Below are positions 16,984 through 25,448 of a stretch of 64,000 nt of DNA, in pieces (within the stretch, counting starts at the first letter, position 1; every line of letters starts with the position of its first letter). The notes beneath the pieces were generated by a model that saw nothing but the letters and a program-made list of their open reading frames with translations, was not told the DNA's origin and searched no databases. The position numbers and the translations under genes are program-made. Origin of the DNA: a bacterium (GTDB taxonomy: Bacteria; Zixibacteria; MSB-5A5; WJJR01); contig DATMBC010000019.1 in NCBI GenBank assembly GCA_035559435.1, forward strand, positions 1 through 64,000. Direction: 5' to 3'.

Positions 16984-17607
16984 GTGAATCTGCGGACGCT
17001 TCTCTACCGGCATGTGCTCGGTCAGGTCCCCGATCCGGAAACCTGGCCGCCGCCGCCTGATGTCTCTTCTCTTCCATTGCCCTCTGGCCGGGAGCGCACC
17101 GACGAGACCTTGCGCGGCTGGGCGATGTCGCCGGAATTTGCGCCCGGCTGGCCGAAGCGACGCACCGCGATCGGCGCGCAGGCCTATCGCTTCACGACCA
17201 ATGGCGAGTACGACTGCGGTTGGCGGCTTTGCGATCTGGCAACGCGGTTTCTCGCAACCACACTACCGGAAAAGTGCGATCTGGTGATTCCGGTTCCGCC
17301 GCCGCCGATCTTCACACCGGTGGAGCCGATCGAGTGGCTGGGGCAGCGATTGGCAAAGTCGCTGGCGGCGACCTTTCGCCCCGATTTGGTCGCGCTGTCG
17401 GCGCCGTTGGCCGACCACGCCGACCGCTTGCGCCATCCCCCTCTGCCATGGGGTGACCTGTTCCGGCTAACCCGTCCCGAATCGGTGTTCCATCGGCGGG
17501 TGCTTCTGATCGACTGGCGTTGGGAACGGGGGCGGTCGCTGAAAGCGATCGAGAAGTTATTGCGCCATGCCGGGGCCGAGGTGGTATGCTTCAGTTGGCT
17601 GGAGTGA
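16984..17607 (+). CDS. ComF-like phosphoribosyltransferase-fold protein with degenerate PRPP loop
   Basis: The 207-residue protein resembles the C-terminal half of ComF proteins: KCDLVIPVPPPP in the middle and VLLIDWRWERGRSLKAIEKLLRHAGAEVV near the end occupy the positions of the hood strand and PRPP-binding loop. In active phosphoribosyltransferases that loop reads like DD-TTG(A/S)T; here the second acid, both Thr and the Gly-Ala pattern are replaced by DWRWERGRS, so catalysis is doubtful. The zinc-finger region of ComF is absent. GTG at 16984 is used. It lies 4 nt before dprA, which supports a role in DNA uptake or processing. Identification is by motif and context only. Confidence 0.55.
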   Translation: MNLRTLLYRHVLGQVPDPETWPPPPDVSSLPLPSGRERTDETLRGWAMSPEFAPGWPKRRTAIGAQAYRFTTNGEYDCGWRLCDLATRFLATTLPEKCDLVIPVPPPPIFTPVEPIEWLGQRLAKSLAATFRPDLVALSAPLADHADRLRHPPLPWGDLFRLTRPESVFHRRVLLIDWRWERGRSLKAIEKLLRHAGAEVVCFSWLE

Positions 17608-17611
17608 TTCG

Positions 17612-18490
17612 ATGACGACCGTCACGCGCGATTTGTCCATCCTCTATGCCCTCACCACCGAGGCCCGTCTCGGCGCCAAGGCGGTGGCGGCGTTGATCGC
17701 GCATTTCGGCGAGCCCGAGGCGATCTGGGAGGCGGGGACGGCGCAGATCGCCGAGGTCGCCCATGTCGCCGACGAGGACCTCGAGCGTCTCGAGGGCGCG
17801 CGCAACCTGACCGACGCGTTGACCGAAGACCTGGAACTGATGATCCAGCAGGGAACGCGTCCGATTCCGATCACCAGCGCCGACTACCCGCACCGCCTCC
17901 TCAATCTCGATGACCCGCCGACCATCCTCTATGTGCGCGGGGAGTTGCCCGCGGCCGACACGCGTTGTGTCGCGGTGGTCGGCACGCATCAGGCCGACAA
18001 CGAGGGCATCGCCGACGCGGTCGCCTGGGGCAAGGGGCTGGCCGAGCGCGGTGTGACGGTCATCTCGGGCCTGGCGCGCGGCATCGACGGCGGCGCGCAC
18101 ACCGGCGCGCTGGCCGGCGGCGGCAAGACCTGCGCCGTGCTCGGCGCCGGGTTCGACAACATCTACCCGCCCGAGCATCGTGCCCTCGCCGAATCGATCG
18201 AACAATCGGGCGCGCTCATCGCCGAATACTCGCCGCGCACCCCGCTCACCAAACCGCGCCTGGTCTTCCGCAACCGGCTGATCGTCGCGCTCTCCGATGC
18301 GGTGATCGTCGTGCGGCTGCATGCCGACACGCGCGGTTCAATGGAGGCGATCCGTCGCGCCCGCGACCTGGCCGTGCCCACCTTCCTGGTCGCCGTCGAT
18401 ACCGAGAAGCCGTCGATCGATGCGGTCGCCGAAGGGGCCATCCCGATTCCCCGCGCGCCGGACTTCGATCTGGTGCTCAATTATCTCTGA
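17612..18490 (+). CDS. dprA: DNA-processing protein DprA/Smf
   Basis: DprA loads RecA onto incoming single-stranded DNA during natural transformation. The 292-residue product has an N-terminal helix-hairpin-like part (about 1-70), then the Rossmann-like DprA core with ADYPHRLLNLDDPPTILYVRG, VTVISGLARGIDGGAHTGAL, TCAVLGAGFDNIYPPEH and FRNRLIVALSDAVIVV. The C-terminal winged-helix domain of some DprA proteins is missing. The ATG at 17612 starts 4 nt after the ComF-like gene, so both are probably cotranscribed. The gene ends 6 nt from the stop of a convergent gene. Confidence 0.93.
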   Translation: MTTVTRDLSILYALTTEARLGAKAVAALIAHFGEPEAIWEAGTAQIAEVAHVADEDLERLEGARNLTDALTEDLELMIQQGTRPIPITSADYPHRLLNLDDPPTILYVRGELPAADTRCVAVVGTHQADNEGIADAVAWGKGLAERGVTVISGLARGIDGGAHTGALAGGGKTCAVLGAGFDNIYPPEHRALAESIEQSGALIAEYSPRTPLTKPRLVFRNRLIVALSDAVIVVRLHADTRGSMEAIRRARDLAVPTFLVAVDTEKPSIDAVAEGAIPIPRAPDFDLVLNYL

Positions 18491-18496
18491 GTTGGA

Positions 18497-20542
18497 TCAA
18501 CGCGGACATTGATTGCCCGCCGCGCAGGGATCGCAGGGCGGCGGTCCGCCGCGGAAGGCGGCGTTGACGATCACCACCACATCCAGGACGCTGACCACGC
18601 AATCGCAGGTGTGGTCCAGGCGGCTGGTGTGCGGGCAGCATTCGGCGTCGGCGACATCGTTCCCGCCGCGAAATGCCACATTCACCGTCATCACCACATC
18701 GACCACCGACGGCACACCATCGCCGTTGGGATCGCCATGGGTTTTGCAGAGACAGCCGTCCAGCTGCCGTCGGTAGAAATTGATTCCACCGTCTTCCTCG
18801 CCGACAAACGCGTCGCGCAAGAGGTCGCCGTCAATGTCGGCGAAACACACCCGCAGCCGGTGGCCGTCGTCGTCCCACGGCAACGTGTCGGATTGCGCAA
18901 TCAAGGTCAGTGAGTCGGGGAATGTTCCCGATGGTGCGGTGTTGCGATACAGAACCGTGCCAAACGACCGTCCGCCGACCAGCAGGTCCCTGGACCCATC
19001 GCAGTCCCAATCGTAGACCACCGGCAGCGTGATGTCGCGCGGCTGGCGTTTGATCAGGCGGTTGGTGACCAGTGACAGCGCCGGAGAGCCCGGCGACCCG
19101 ACGTTTTCGTAGAGCAGGACATTCGCCGAACCGTTGAAGTCCCACTCGCCGACCACCAGGTCGGTCAGGCCATCGCCATCCCAATCCACCGGACAGACCG
19201 ACGCCTGCAAGTCGACCTGGATGCCTCCGAGTTGGCCGGTGACTTTCACCGGGGCGAAGTTGGCCGGTCCGCCGTCGTTGCGCCAGTACTCGATCGTGCC
19301 GGCTTCGTTGCCGATCAGCAGATCGAGGTCGCCATCGCTGTCCCAATCGACCAGCGCCGGCGCCGCGGTCAGACCGACATCGATGCCTTTGTAGAAATGG
19401 CCGGAGAGCAGGAAGCTGGGGCTGCCGGTTGAGCCGACATTCTCAAAGTGCGACAGACGTCCATCGCCGCGTCCGATCAATAAATCGAGATCGCCGTCGC
19501 CGTCCAGGTCCCCCGCCGCCGGAATGGCGTAGCTGCCGACATCGATGTTGGCAATCAGGTTGGAATCTTCGACGGCATAGACCGGCAACGTCGGTGTCCC
19601 GGTGTTGCGCAGGAGGAGGAGGTTGTTGAGGTCGTTGCCGTTGGCGGCGCCGACCAGCATATCGAGGTCACCGTCATCGTCCAGATCGGCAAACGCCGTG
19701 TGGTTGAGCCCGAAGGTGTTGACCGGCAGATACGCTTCGCTCTGCTCGGTCAAATCGGAGACCGATGCGGTCCCCAGGTTGGCGAACAGGTAGGCGTTGT
19801 TGTTGTTGATGTCGCCCCAGAACAAGTCCTGATCCCCGTCGGCGTCGTGGTCGGCAAAGGTGATCGTCGAAAAGCCATGCTGCGGCTCGGTCACCGACTG
19901 CGCCAGTGCCCCGGGGAAGGCGTAGACGCTGTCGTAGAAGAATGACCCCAGGACATACACCGGATCGGTCGAGTCGCCGTCGTTGCGGTACTGCCATAAC
20001 TCGCCGGTCACCGAACCGAGGAAGAAGTCGTAGTCGTTGTCGTTGTCGAGATCGGCGAAATCGCCAGTGTTGTTCAATCCGGTCTCGAAGTCGCCGAACA
20101 TATCCTTGACGAGTTCGAAAACGATGTTGCCGCCGCTGGAGAGGTTCTGGTAGTAGGCGGTCATCCCGTTGCCGGCGTCGCAGAACAAATCGAGATCGCC
20201 ATCGGCATCGATGTCGCAGAATCGGTGCCAGGTTCGGGTGTTGACGCCGCCGATCCGTTCGGTCACCGGCGTCCAGACGGGAACGGCTTCAGTCCCCGCG
20301 TTGCGCAGGTAGGCCACCTTGCCGCGGGTCTCACCGAGCATCAGGTCGGTGCGTCCGTCACCGTCGAAATCCACCAGCGACGGTTTCGGGCTGTTGACCC
20401 CGCCCCAGAACGGCAACGCCAGCGTATCCCCGCCGGCCACCACCGGCCAGGGGGCATACTCCTTTACAAAGCCCGCCCCCGACACCGGGATCGGGCGCAG
20501 GATTAGCAGCGAGGCAATGAGAGCAAGGATTCGTTGTCGCAT
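18497..20542 (-). CDS. Secreted FG-GAP/VCBS-repeat protein with dockerin-like C-terminus
   Basis: The 681-residue protein begins with a signal peptide (MRQRILALIASLLILRPIPVSG). It then carries about ten FG-GAP repeats, recognisable by calcium-binding cores such as DFDGDGRTDLMLGE, DLDDDGDLDMLVGA and DLDGDGDLDLLIGR, which form an extracellular beta-propeller. The last 80 residues hold two dockerin-like segments (DPNGDGVPSVVDVVMTVN and CDCVVSVLDVVVIVNAAFRGG). Such proteins are usually surface exposed or secreted; the partner or substrate is unknown. The ATG at 20542 was chosen because it opens the signal peptide, although the ribosome-binding site is weak. The frame is open upstream. Confidence 0.85.
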   Translation of the reverse strand: MRQRILALIASLLILRPIPVSGAGFVKEYAPWPVVAGGDTLALPFWGGVNSPKPSLVDFDGDGRTDLMLGETRGKVAYLRNAGTEAVPVWTPVTERIGGVNTRTWHRFCDIDADGDLDLFCDAGNGMTAYYQNLSSGGNIVFELVKDMFGDFETGLNNTGDFADLDNDNDYDFFLGSVTGELWQYRNDGDSTDPVYVLGSFFYDSVYAFPGALAQSVTEPQHGFSTITFADHDADGDQDLFWGDINNNNAYLFANLGTASVSDLTEQSEAYLPVNTFGLNHTAFADLDDDGDLDMLVGAANGNDLNNLLLLRNTGTPTLPVYAVEDSNLIANIDVGSYAIPAAGDLDGDGDLDLLIGRGDGRLSHFENVGSTGSPSFLLSGHFYKGIDVGLTAAPALVDWDSDGDLDLLIGNEAGTIEYWRNDGGPANFAPVKVTGQLGGIQVDLQASVCPVDWDGDGLTDLVVGEWDFNGSANVLLYENVGSPGSPALSLVTNRLIKRQPRDITLPVVYDWDCDGSRDLLVGGRSFGTVLYRNTAPSGTFPDSLTLIAQSDTLPWDDDGHRLRVCFADIDGDLLRDAFVGEEDGGINFYRRQLDGCLCKTHGDPNGDGVPSVVDVVMTVNVAFRGGNDVADAECCPHTSRLDHTCDCVVSVLDVVVIVNAAFRGGPPPCDPCAAGNQCPR

Positions 20543-20771
20543 GAGCAACCGCGCGGCGGGTACGCGCCGATAATCTAACGCTTTACTCCCGTATGTCAAT
20601 GTGCCCCAAACCGCCCCGGTCTTCCCTCTCCGGTAGTATCGGCGGCGCGTCCCGCCCATCCAGCGTGTTGGTGAAGCAGGAAACTTGGCCGCGAACCGCG
20701 CTTTTGACACACAAAAAAGTCATCCTCGTGTTCTGAGACTGTAGTTTTGTGGAACACTGGACGGAGAGGCC

Positions 20772-22103
20772 ATGGATTACCCCATCCTCGACACCGGCCC
20801 GCTGGGGCCCTCGACCTTGATCGCCGCCGTGGCGATCATCCATGTGCTGATCGCGCAGTTTGCCGTCGGCGCCGGCATCGCCACGCCGTGGCTGGAAGCG
20901 CGGGCGCTGCGGCGCAACGATTCGGTGCTGCTCAACTTCCTGTCCCGCTATGCCCGCTTCCTGATCCTGCTGTCGTTTGTCGGCGGCGCGGTCACCGGCG
21001 TCGGCATCTGGTTTGTCGTCGGGCTGATCTCGCCGGAGACTATCTCGCTTCTGTTGCGGCAGTTTGTCTGGGGTTGGGCGACCGAGTGGGTCTTCTTCCT
21101 GGTTGAGATCGTCTCCGGCTATGTCTACTACTTCTACTGGGGCCGGATGGACCCGAAGACGCATGTGAAGGTGGGCTGGGTCTATGCCGCCTCGGCATGG
21201 GGATCGCTTTTCATCATCAACGGCATCCTCACCTTCATGCTCACGCCCGGCGACTGGCTGGCCAACGGCTCCTTCTGGAGCGGGTGGCTCAACCCGACAT
21301 CGTGGCCGTCGCTGGTTCTGCGCACCATTTCCAGTCTCTCTCTGGCCGGGTTGTTCATCGCCGTGGTCGCCAATCTGCAGAAGGACATGACCGGCGAGGA
21401 CCGGCGCCACATCATCAATGAGGGGTCGGTCTTCCTCGTGCCGCTGGCGCTGATGATCCCGGTGTCGCTGTGGTACTTCGCCGCCGCTCCGGCCACATCG
21501 TCGCAACTGGTGGTCGGCGGCGCGGTGGCCATGTCGCTCTTTTTCGCCTTTGGCATCATCGCCTCCACGTTGATCGGCGTCTACGCCTATTGGGGCCTGC
21601 TGAAGAACAGACGCTCGGTGCATCTGGAAACCGCGCTTCTGCTCACCGGTATCGCGCTCATCGCCACCGGCTCGATGGAATATGTGCGCGAGGGCATCCG
21701 CAAACCGTACACGGTCTACCATTACCTCTACGCCAACGGTCTGACCACCGAGCGGATCGCCGCGATCAATCAGCATGGCTTTTTCGCCGCCCCGCCGGTG
21801 ATTGCGCAGGGGAAAAACCCCGACGCGCTCACCCCAATCGAGCGCGGCCGCATCATCTACGACGTCCAATGCCAGCGTTGCCATGCGGTCGACGGCTACA
21901 ACGCGATCCGTCCGCTGGTCGCTAACTGGACGGTCGAAATGATTCGCGACAACACGCGCCAACTGCACCGTCTGCGCGGGTACATGCCCCCCTTTGCCGG
22001 CACCGAGCGGGACCTCGAGGATCTGGTGGCTTTCCTCGCTTCGTTGCGATCCGACGAATGGGAGCAGATTCACCGCCCGCCGAATCCGGAGGGACAGCGA
22101 TGA
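20772..22103 (+). CDS. Cytochrome bd-like oxidase subunit I fused to cytochrome c
   Basis: The 443-residue protein has about nine membrane helices related to CydA, then a C-terminal cytochrome c domain (CQRCH at 367-371; Met405 in LRGYMPPFAG as probable axial ligand). His24 corresponds to the CydA heme b595 ligand, and Glu105 and Glu112 to the conserved acidic pair of the proton/heme region. The quinol loop GRQPW signature is absent. In the helix where CydA has the heme b558 histidine (FVHTVAAGYV) this protein reads LVLRTISSLSLAGLF. It therefore looks like the OR-C-type branch of the bd superfamily, fed by heme c. That assignment is inference. The gene overlaps its partner by ATGA. Confidence 0.7.
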   Translation: MDYPILDTGPLGPSTLIAAVAIIHVLIAQFAVGAGIATPWLEARALRRNDSVLLNFLSRYARFLILLSFVGGAVTGVGIWFVVGLISPETISLLLRQFVWGWATEWVFFLVEIVSGYVYYFYWGRMDPKTHVKVGWVYAASAWGSLFIINGILTFMLTPGDWLANGSFWSGWLNPTSWPSLVLRTISSLSLAGLFIAVVANLQKDMTGEDRRHIINEGSVFLVPLALMIPVSLWYFAAAPATSSQLVVGGAVAMSLFFAFGIIASTLIGVYAYWGLLKNRRSVHLETALLLTGIALIATGSMEYVREGIRKPYTVYHYLYANGLTTERIAAINQHGFFAAPPVIAQGKNPDALTPIERGRIIYDVQCQRCHAVDGYNAIRPLVANWTVEMIRDNTRQLHRLRGYMPPFAGTERDLEDLVAFLASLRSDEWEQIHRPPNPEGQR

Positions 22104-23104
22104 TCGGCGGACACGATCCGATGGCGATGCCGGCCCCGCCCCAGATGCTGTTGTTTCTCCTGGGATTGACCTTCGTGCTGCATCTGGCGATGCTCGGCCT
22201 CCTGTTCGCTTCGCTGTGGGCGCGCGCCGGCGCCGAATGGGGACGCGCGGCGGGTTATGACACCCAGCGCGTGCACCGCGCCGGCGTGGTCGGCATGTCG
22301 ATGACCATCACCATGGGTGTGCCGCCGCTGTTGTTCGTGCAGGTGCTTTACGGAAAACATTTCTACGCCTCTTCCATCAGCATTGGCTTCCCCTGGCTGG
22401 CAATTGTCGGCTACCTCCTAGTGGGCTTTTATGCGATGTACTGGGCGCAGTGGGCGTGGATGCGTCATCAGGGACCATCGTGGGCGGGCAAGTTGTCCTG
22501 GCTTCTGACCGTCCTGTGCGTGATCGCCATCGGCTTTACCTATTCATGGAATCATCTGAAGTCGCTGTCGGCGACGCCCTGGACCAATGTTGTCTTCCAC
22601 CCCGATGCGCTGCTGCGTTTGAGCGGCTACTTCGGCGCCGCGTCGATCGGCTCGGCCGCCTGGGCCTCATGGGTGGGAGGCAATTGGCGCGTCGATCACC
22701 GTCTGCCGCGCGGGACCGGAATCGCGGCGTTGGTCGGCGGCGCGGGGCTTCTGATCTGGACGCTGATTTCCGACTACGCGTCATCCGGCACCACTGTCGT
22801 CGATCGTCCCCTGCAAATGATCGCGGCGCTCACTTCACTGTTGGCCGGCGCGTTGGTGCTGGCCAACCGCGGCGGAGGCCTGACCCGCTGGCTGCTGACC
22901 ATCGCGGCGCCGCTGGGCATGCTCGGTCTATTGGTTCAGCGCGAGACCTGGCGTCTGGCCGCCCTCGGACCCCTCCACTCTCCGTTTGCCGAAACCGTGC
23001 GCACGCAATGGAGCGCGGTGGCCCTCTTTGCCGCGACCTTCATCGTCGGCCTCGGCGTGCTGCTCTGGCTGGTCCTGCAGATTCGCCGCCTGCGGACGCG
23101 ATAG
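22100..23104 (+). CDS. Polytopic membrane partner of the bd-like oxidase subunit
   Basis: The 334-residue protein has about eight hydrophobic segments and no soluble domain. Its ATG overlaps the stop of the cytochrome-c-fused bd-like subunit (ATGA) and is preceded by GGAGG, so the two are almost certainly made together. His residues lie at or near helices (FVLHLAMLGLLFASLW, YDTQRVHRAGVVGMSM, FTYSWNHLKSLS) and could bind heme or metal, but no CydB signature is recognisable. It may replace CydB as second subunit. Function is inferred from position only. Confidence 0.55.
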   Translation: MIGGHDPMAMPAPPQMLLFLLGLTFVLHLAMLGLLFASLWARAGAEWGRAAGYDTQRVHRAGVVGMSMTITMGVPPLLFVQVLYGKHFYASSISIGFPWLAIVGYLLVGFYAMYWAQWAWMRHQGPSWAGKLSWLLTVLCVIAIGFTYSWNHLKSLSATPWTNVVFHPDALLRLSGYFGAASIGSAAWASWVGGNWRVDHRLPRGTGIAALVGGAGLLIWTLISDYASSGTTVVDRPLQMIAALTSLLAGALVLANRGGGLTRWLLTIAAPLGMLGLLVQRETWRLAALGPLHSPFAETVRTQWSAVALFAATFIVGLGVLLWLVLQIRRLRTR

Positions 23105-23143
23105 GCCGCTGACGATCCCGTTCGGCGGTGTTATCATGGGACT

Positions 23144-23788
23144 GTGGCCAGCGCATCCCATGACAGCGGCGACCGTCTGCGCACACCGGCCGCGCCGGCG
23201 ACGGCGTCGATTCTGGTCCTCGGCTCCAAATTCCTCGCCGTGCTTGCCCCCGCCGCTTCCGAGGAGGAGGCGATGGGGGCGCTGAAAGAACGCTCGCGCC
23301 GCTACCCCGACGCGTCGCATCATTGCTGGGGACTGCGGGTGGGGCGTCCCGCCGCCCTCGTCGAGCGCTCCAGCGACGCGGGCGAACCAAACGGCACCGC
23401 CGGGCGTCCCATCCTCGATGCCTTGCGTCACGCGCAGTTGGAGAATGCCGTCTGCGTCGTGACCCGTTACTTTGGCGGGACGAAGCTGGGAACCGGCGGA
23501 CTGGCGCGCGCCTATGGCGACGCCGCCAACGCCGCGATTGCCGCCGCCACGATGATCGAACAACAGGTGATGCGGGTGGTCCGCATCGATTTTGAGCACG
23601 AGCGGACCGGCGCGGTCTACCGGGCGCTGGAAGAATTCGGCGTGATCCTGCGCGAAGGGCGTTATGATGAACGCGCCCATGGCGTTCTGCACGTGCCGGT
23701 GTCGAAGGCCCACGCCCTGCGCGCGCGAATCGCCGAACTGGCCCACTCCGGCATCGGCTGGCAGGAAGGGGAGTTGATCCTGGTATGA
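23144..23788 (+). CDS. yigZ: YigZ/IMPACT (UPF0029) family protein
   Basis: The 214-residue protein has the UPF0029 core: the segment HHCWGLRVG, SSDAGEPNGTAGRPILDALR, then VVTRYFGGTKLGTGGLARAYGDAA, which is the family signature. A C-terminal ferredoxin-like domain (about 145-214) completes the usual architecture. The molecular role in bacteria is not settled; family members are linked to translation control. The GTG at 23144 gives normal length, but the true start could lie a few codons further in. The 3' end overlaps the following PAP2 gene by 4 nt. Confidence 0.88.
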   Translation: MASASHDSGDRLRTPAAPATASILVLGSKFLAVLAPAASEEEAMGALKERSRRYPDASHHCWGLRVGRPAALVERSSDAGEPNGTAGRPILDALRHAQLENAVCVVTRYFGGTKLGTGGLARAYGDAANAAIAAATMIEQQVMRVVRIDFEHERTGAVYRALEEFGVILREGRYDERAHGVLHVPVSKAHALRARIAELAHSGIGWQEGELILV

Positions 23789-24429
23789 TCGAGACGCTTC
23801 AGCAAATTGATGTCCGGCTGCTGCATGCGCTCAACAGCGGCGTGGCCAACACCGTCTTCGATTGGCTCATGCCCTGGGCCACCGAACTGCGCCACTGGGC
23901 GCCCTTCATTATCGGAGGGCTGTTGGCGCTGGCCATCTTCGGCGGCGGCAAGGGACGCGGCGCGGTGCTGATGGCGATCATCCTGATCACCGCCACCGAT
24001 CAACTCTCCTCGCACCTGATCAAGCCGCTGGTCGCGCGTCCCCGGCCCTGCCACGATGTCGAAGGGTTGCGCGTGATCTACCGTTGCGGCCGGACTTTCG
24101 CCTTCCCTTCCGGCCACGCCAGCAACTCGATGGCGGCGGCCATCTTTTTCGGCCTCTTGTACCGGCGCTGGCTGTGGCCGTTGGTCGGCCTGTCGGCGCT
24201 GGTCTCGTACTCGCGGATTTACCTGGGAATCCACTATCCGTCCGACATACTTGGCGGCTGGATTCTCGGCGGCGGGTTGGCGGTGGCGGCGTATTGCCTG
24301 TACCAAAAGCCGGTCCGCGTCTGGCTGAATCGCTATCGCCTCTTTCGGCAGACACTGACCGTTCCCGGTGGAGAGGAAACTCCGGTTGAACCGATTCACC
24401 GGAAGCGGCCGGCTGCCGACATGGAATGA
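23785..24429 (+). CDS. PAP2-superfamily membrane phosphatase
   Basis: The 214-residue protein has about five helices and all three PAP2 signatures: KPLVARPRP (KxxxxxxRP), FPSGHASNS (PSGH) and SRIYLGIHYPSD (SRxxxxxHxxxD). It should hydrolyse a lipid phosphate such as undecaprenyl pyrophosphate or phosphatidate at the outer face of the inner membrane. Substrate cannot be told from sequence. It overlaps yigZ (ATGA) and ends 1 nt before the SDR epimerase gene, so these three form a tight operon. Confidence 0.9.
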   Translation: MIETLQQIDVRLLHALNSGVANTVFDWLMPWATELRHWAPFIIGGLLALAIFGGGKGRGAVLMAIILITATDQLSSHLIKPLVARPRPCHDVEGLRVIYRCGRTFAFPSGHASNSMAAAIFFGLLYRRWLWPLVGLSALVSYSRIYLGIHYPSDILGGWILGGGLAVAAYCLYQKPVRVWLNRYRLFRQTLTVPGGEETPVEPIHRKRPAADME

Positions 24430-24430
24430 T

Positions 24431-25432
24431 ATGGGGTACTTTTCCGACCGTCCGGTTCTCGTCACCGGCGCCGCCGGCTTCATCGGCTCGCACCTGACGC
24501 AACGTCTCGCGCAGGAAGGCGCCAAAGTCCGCGCGTTGCTGCGCTACGATTCGCAGAACCGGATCGGCCATCTGGCGGAACTGATCGAGTCCGAGCGCGG
24601 TCGTGTCGAGATCATCCGCGGCGACCTGAAGGACCCCGAGGCCGTGGCGCAGGCGGTCGCCGGCTGCGACACGGTCTTCCATCTCGGCGCCCTCATTGCG
24701 ATTCCGTTTTCGTACCAGAATCCGACCGATTACGTGCAGACCAACACGCTGGGCACCTTGCATGTCCTCAACGCCTGCCGTCGCCAGGGCGTGCGCCGGC
24801 TCGTTCACACCTCGACGTCGGAAGTCTACGGCACCGCGCGACGTGTCCCGATCACGCTGGACCACCCGCGTCAGGCGCAGTCCCCCTACTCGGCCTCGAA
24901 GATCGCCGCCGACGCGCTGGCGGTCTCCTACGCCTGCTCCTTCGATCTGCCCGTGGTGATTCTGCGGCCGTTCAACACCTACGGTCCGCGGCAATCGCCG
25001 CGCGCGGTCATCCCGACGATCGTGCGTCAGGCGCTGGCCGGCGAGGTCGTGCGTCTGGGGGCCACCCATCCTACCCGCGACTTCCTATTTGTCGGCGACA
25101 CGGTGGCCGGCTTCCTCGCCGCGGCCGCCGCGGATCTGGCGCCGGGCACAGAGCTGCAGATCGGCACCGGTGTCGAGACCGGTATCGCCGATGTGGTCGC
25201 GCTGGTTGGCCGATTGCTGAACAAGTCGCTGCGCATCACGACCGAGGAGAAACGTCTGCGGCCGGAGGCCTCGGAGGTCGAGCGGCTGGTGTGCGATTTC
25301 ACGGTCGCGCGCGCGGCGACCGGCTGGGAACCGCGTGTGGCGCTCGCCGACGGCCTGGCACAAGTCATCGCATGGATGCGCGCGCATCAGAGCGACACAT
25401 CCGCTCCCGCGATTCATCAATACACGGTTTGA
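24431..25432 (+). CDS. NAD-dependent sugar-nucleotide epimerase/dehydratase (extended SDR)
   Basis: The 333-residue protein opens with the dinucleotide-binding motif VLVTGAAGFIGSHL and has the catalytic pattern Ser/Thr (VHTSTSEVYG) and YSASK (Tyr-x-x-x-Lys), followed by ILRPFNTYGPRQSPRAVIPTIV. These belong to extended SDR enzymes such as UDP-glucose 4-epimerase, GDP-mannose 4,6-dehydratase and related proteins; the exact substrate is not decidable. The ATG at 24431 was chosen because the Rossmann motif begins about 10 residues later. It is the last gene of the yigZ-PAP2-SDR operon and suggests cell-surface glycan synthesis. Confidence 0.88.
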   Translation: MGYFSDRPVLVTGAAGFIGSHLTQRLAQEGAKVRALLRYDSQNRIGHLAELIESERGRVEIIRGDLKDPEAVAQAVAGCDTVFHLGALIAIPFSYQNPTDYVQTNTLGTLHVLNACRRQGVRRLVHTSTSEVYGTARRVPITLDHPRQAQSPYSASKIAADALAVSYACSFDLPVVILRPFNTYGPRQSPRAVIPTIVRQALAGEVVRLGATHPTRDFLFVGDTVAGFLAAAAADLAPGTELQIGTGVETGIADVVALVGRLLNKSLRITTEEKRLRPEASEVERLVCDFTVARAATGWEPRVALADGLAQVIAWMRAHQSDTSAPAIHQYTV

Positions 25433-25448
25433 TGTCGCGTCGGCGCGG

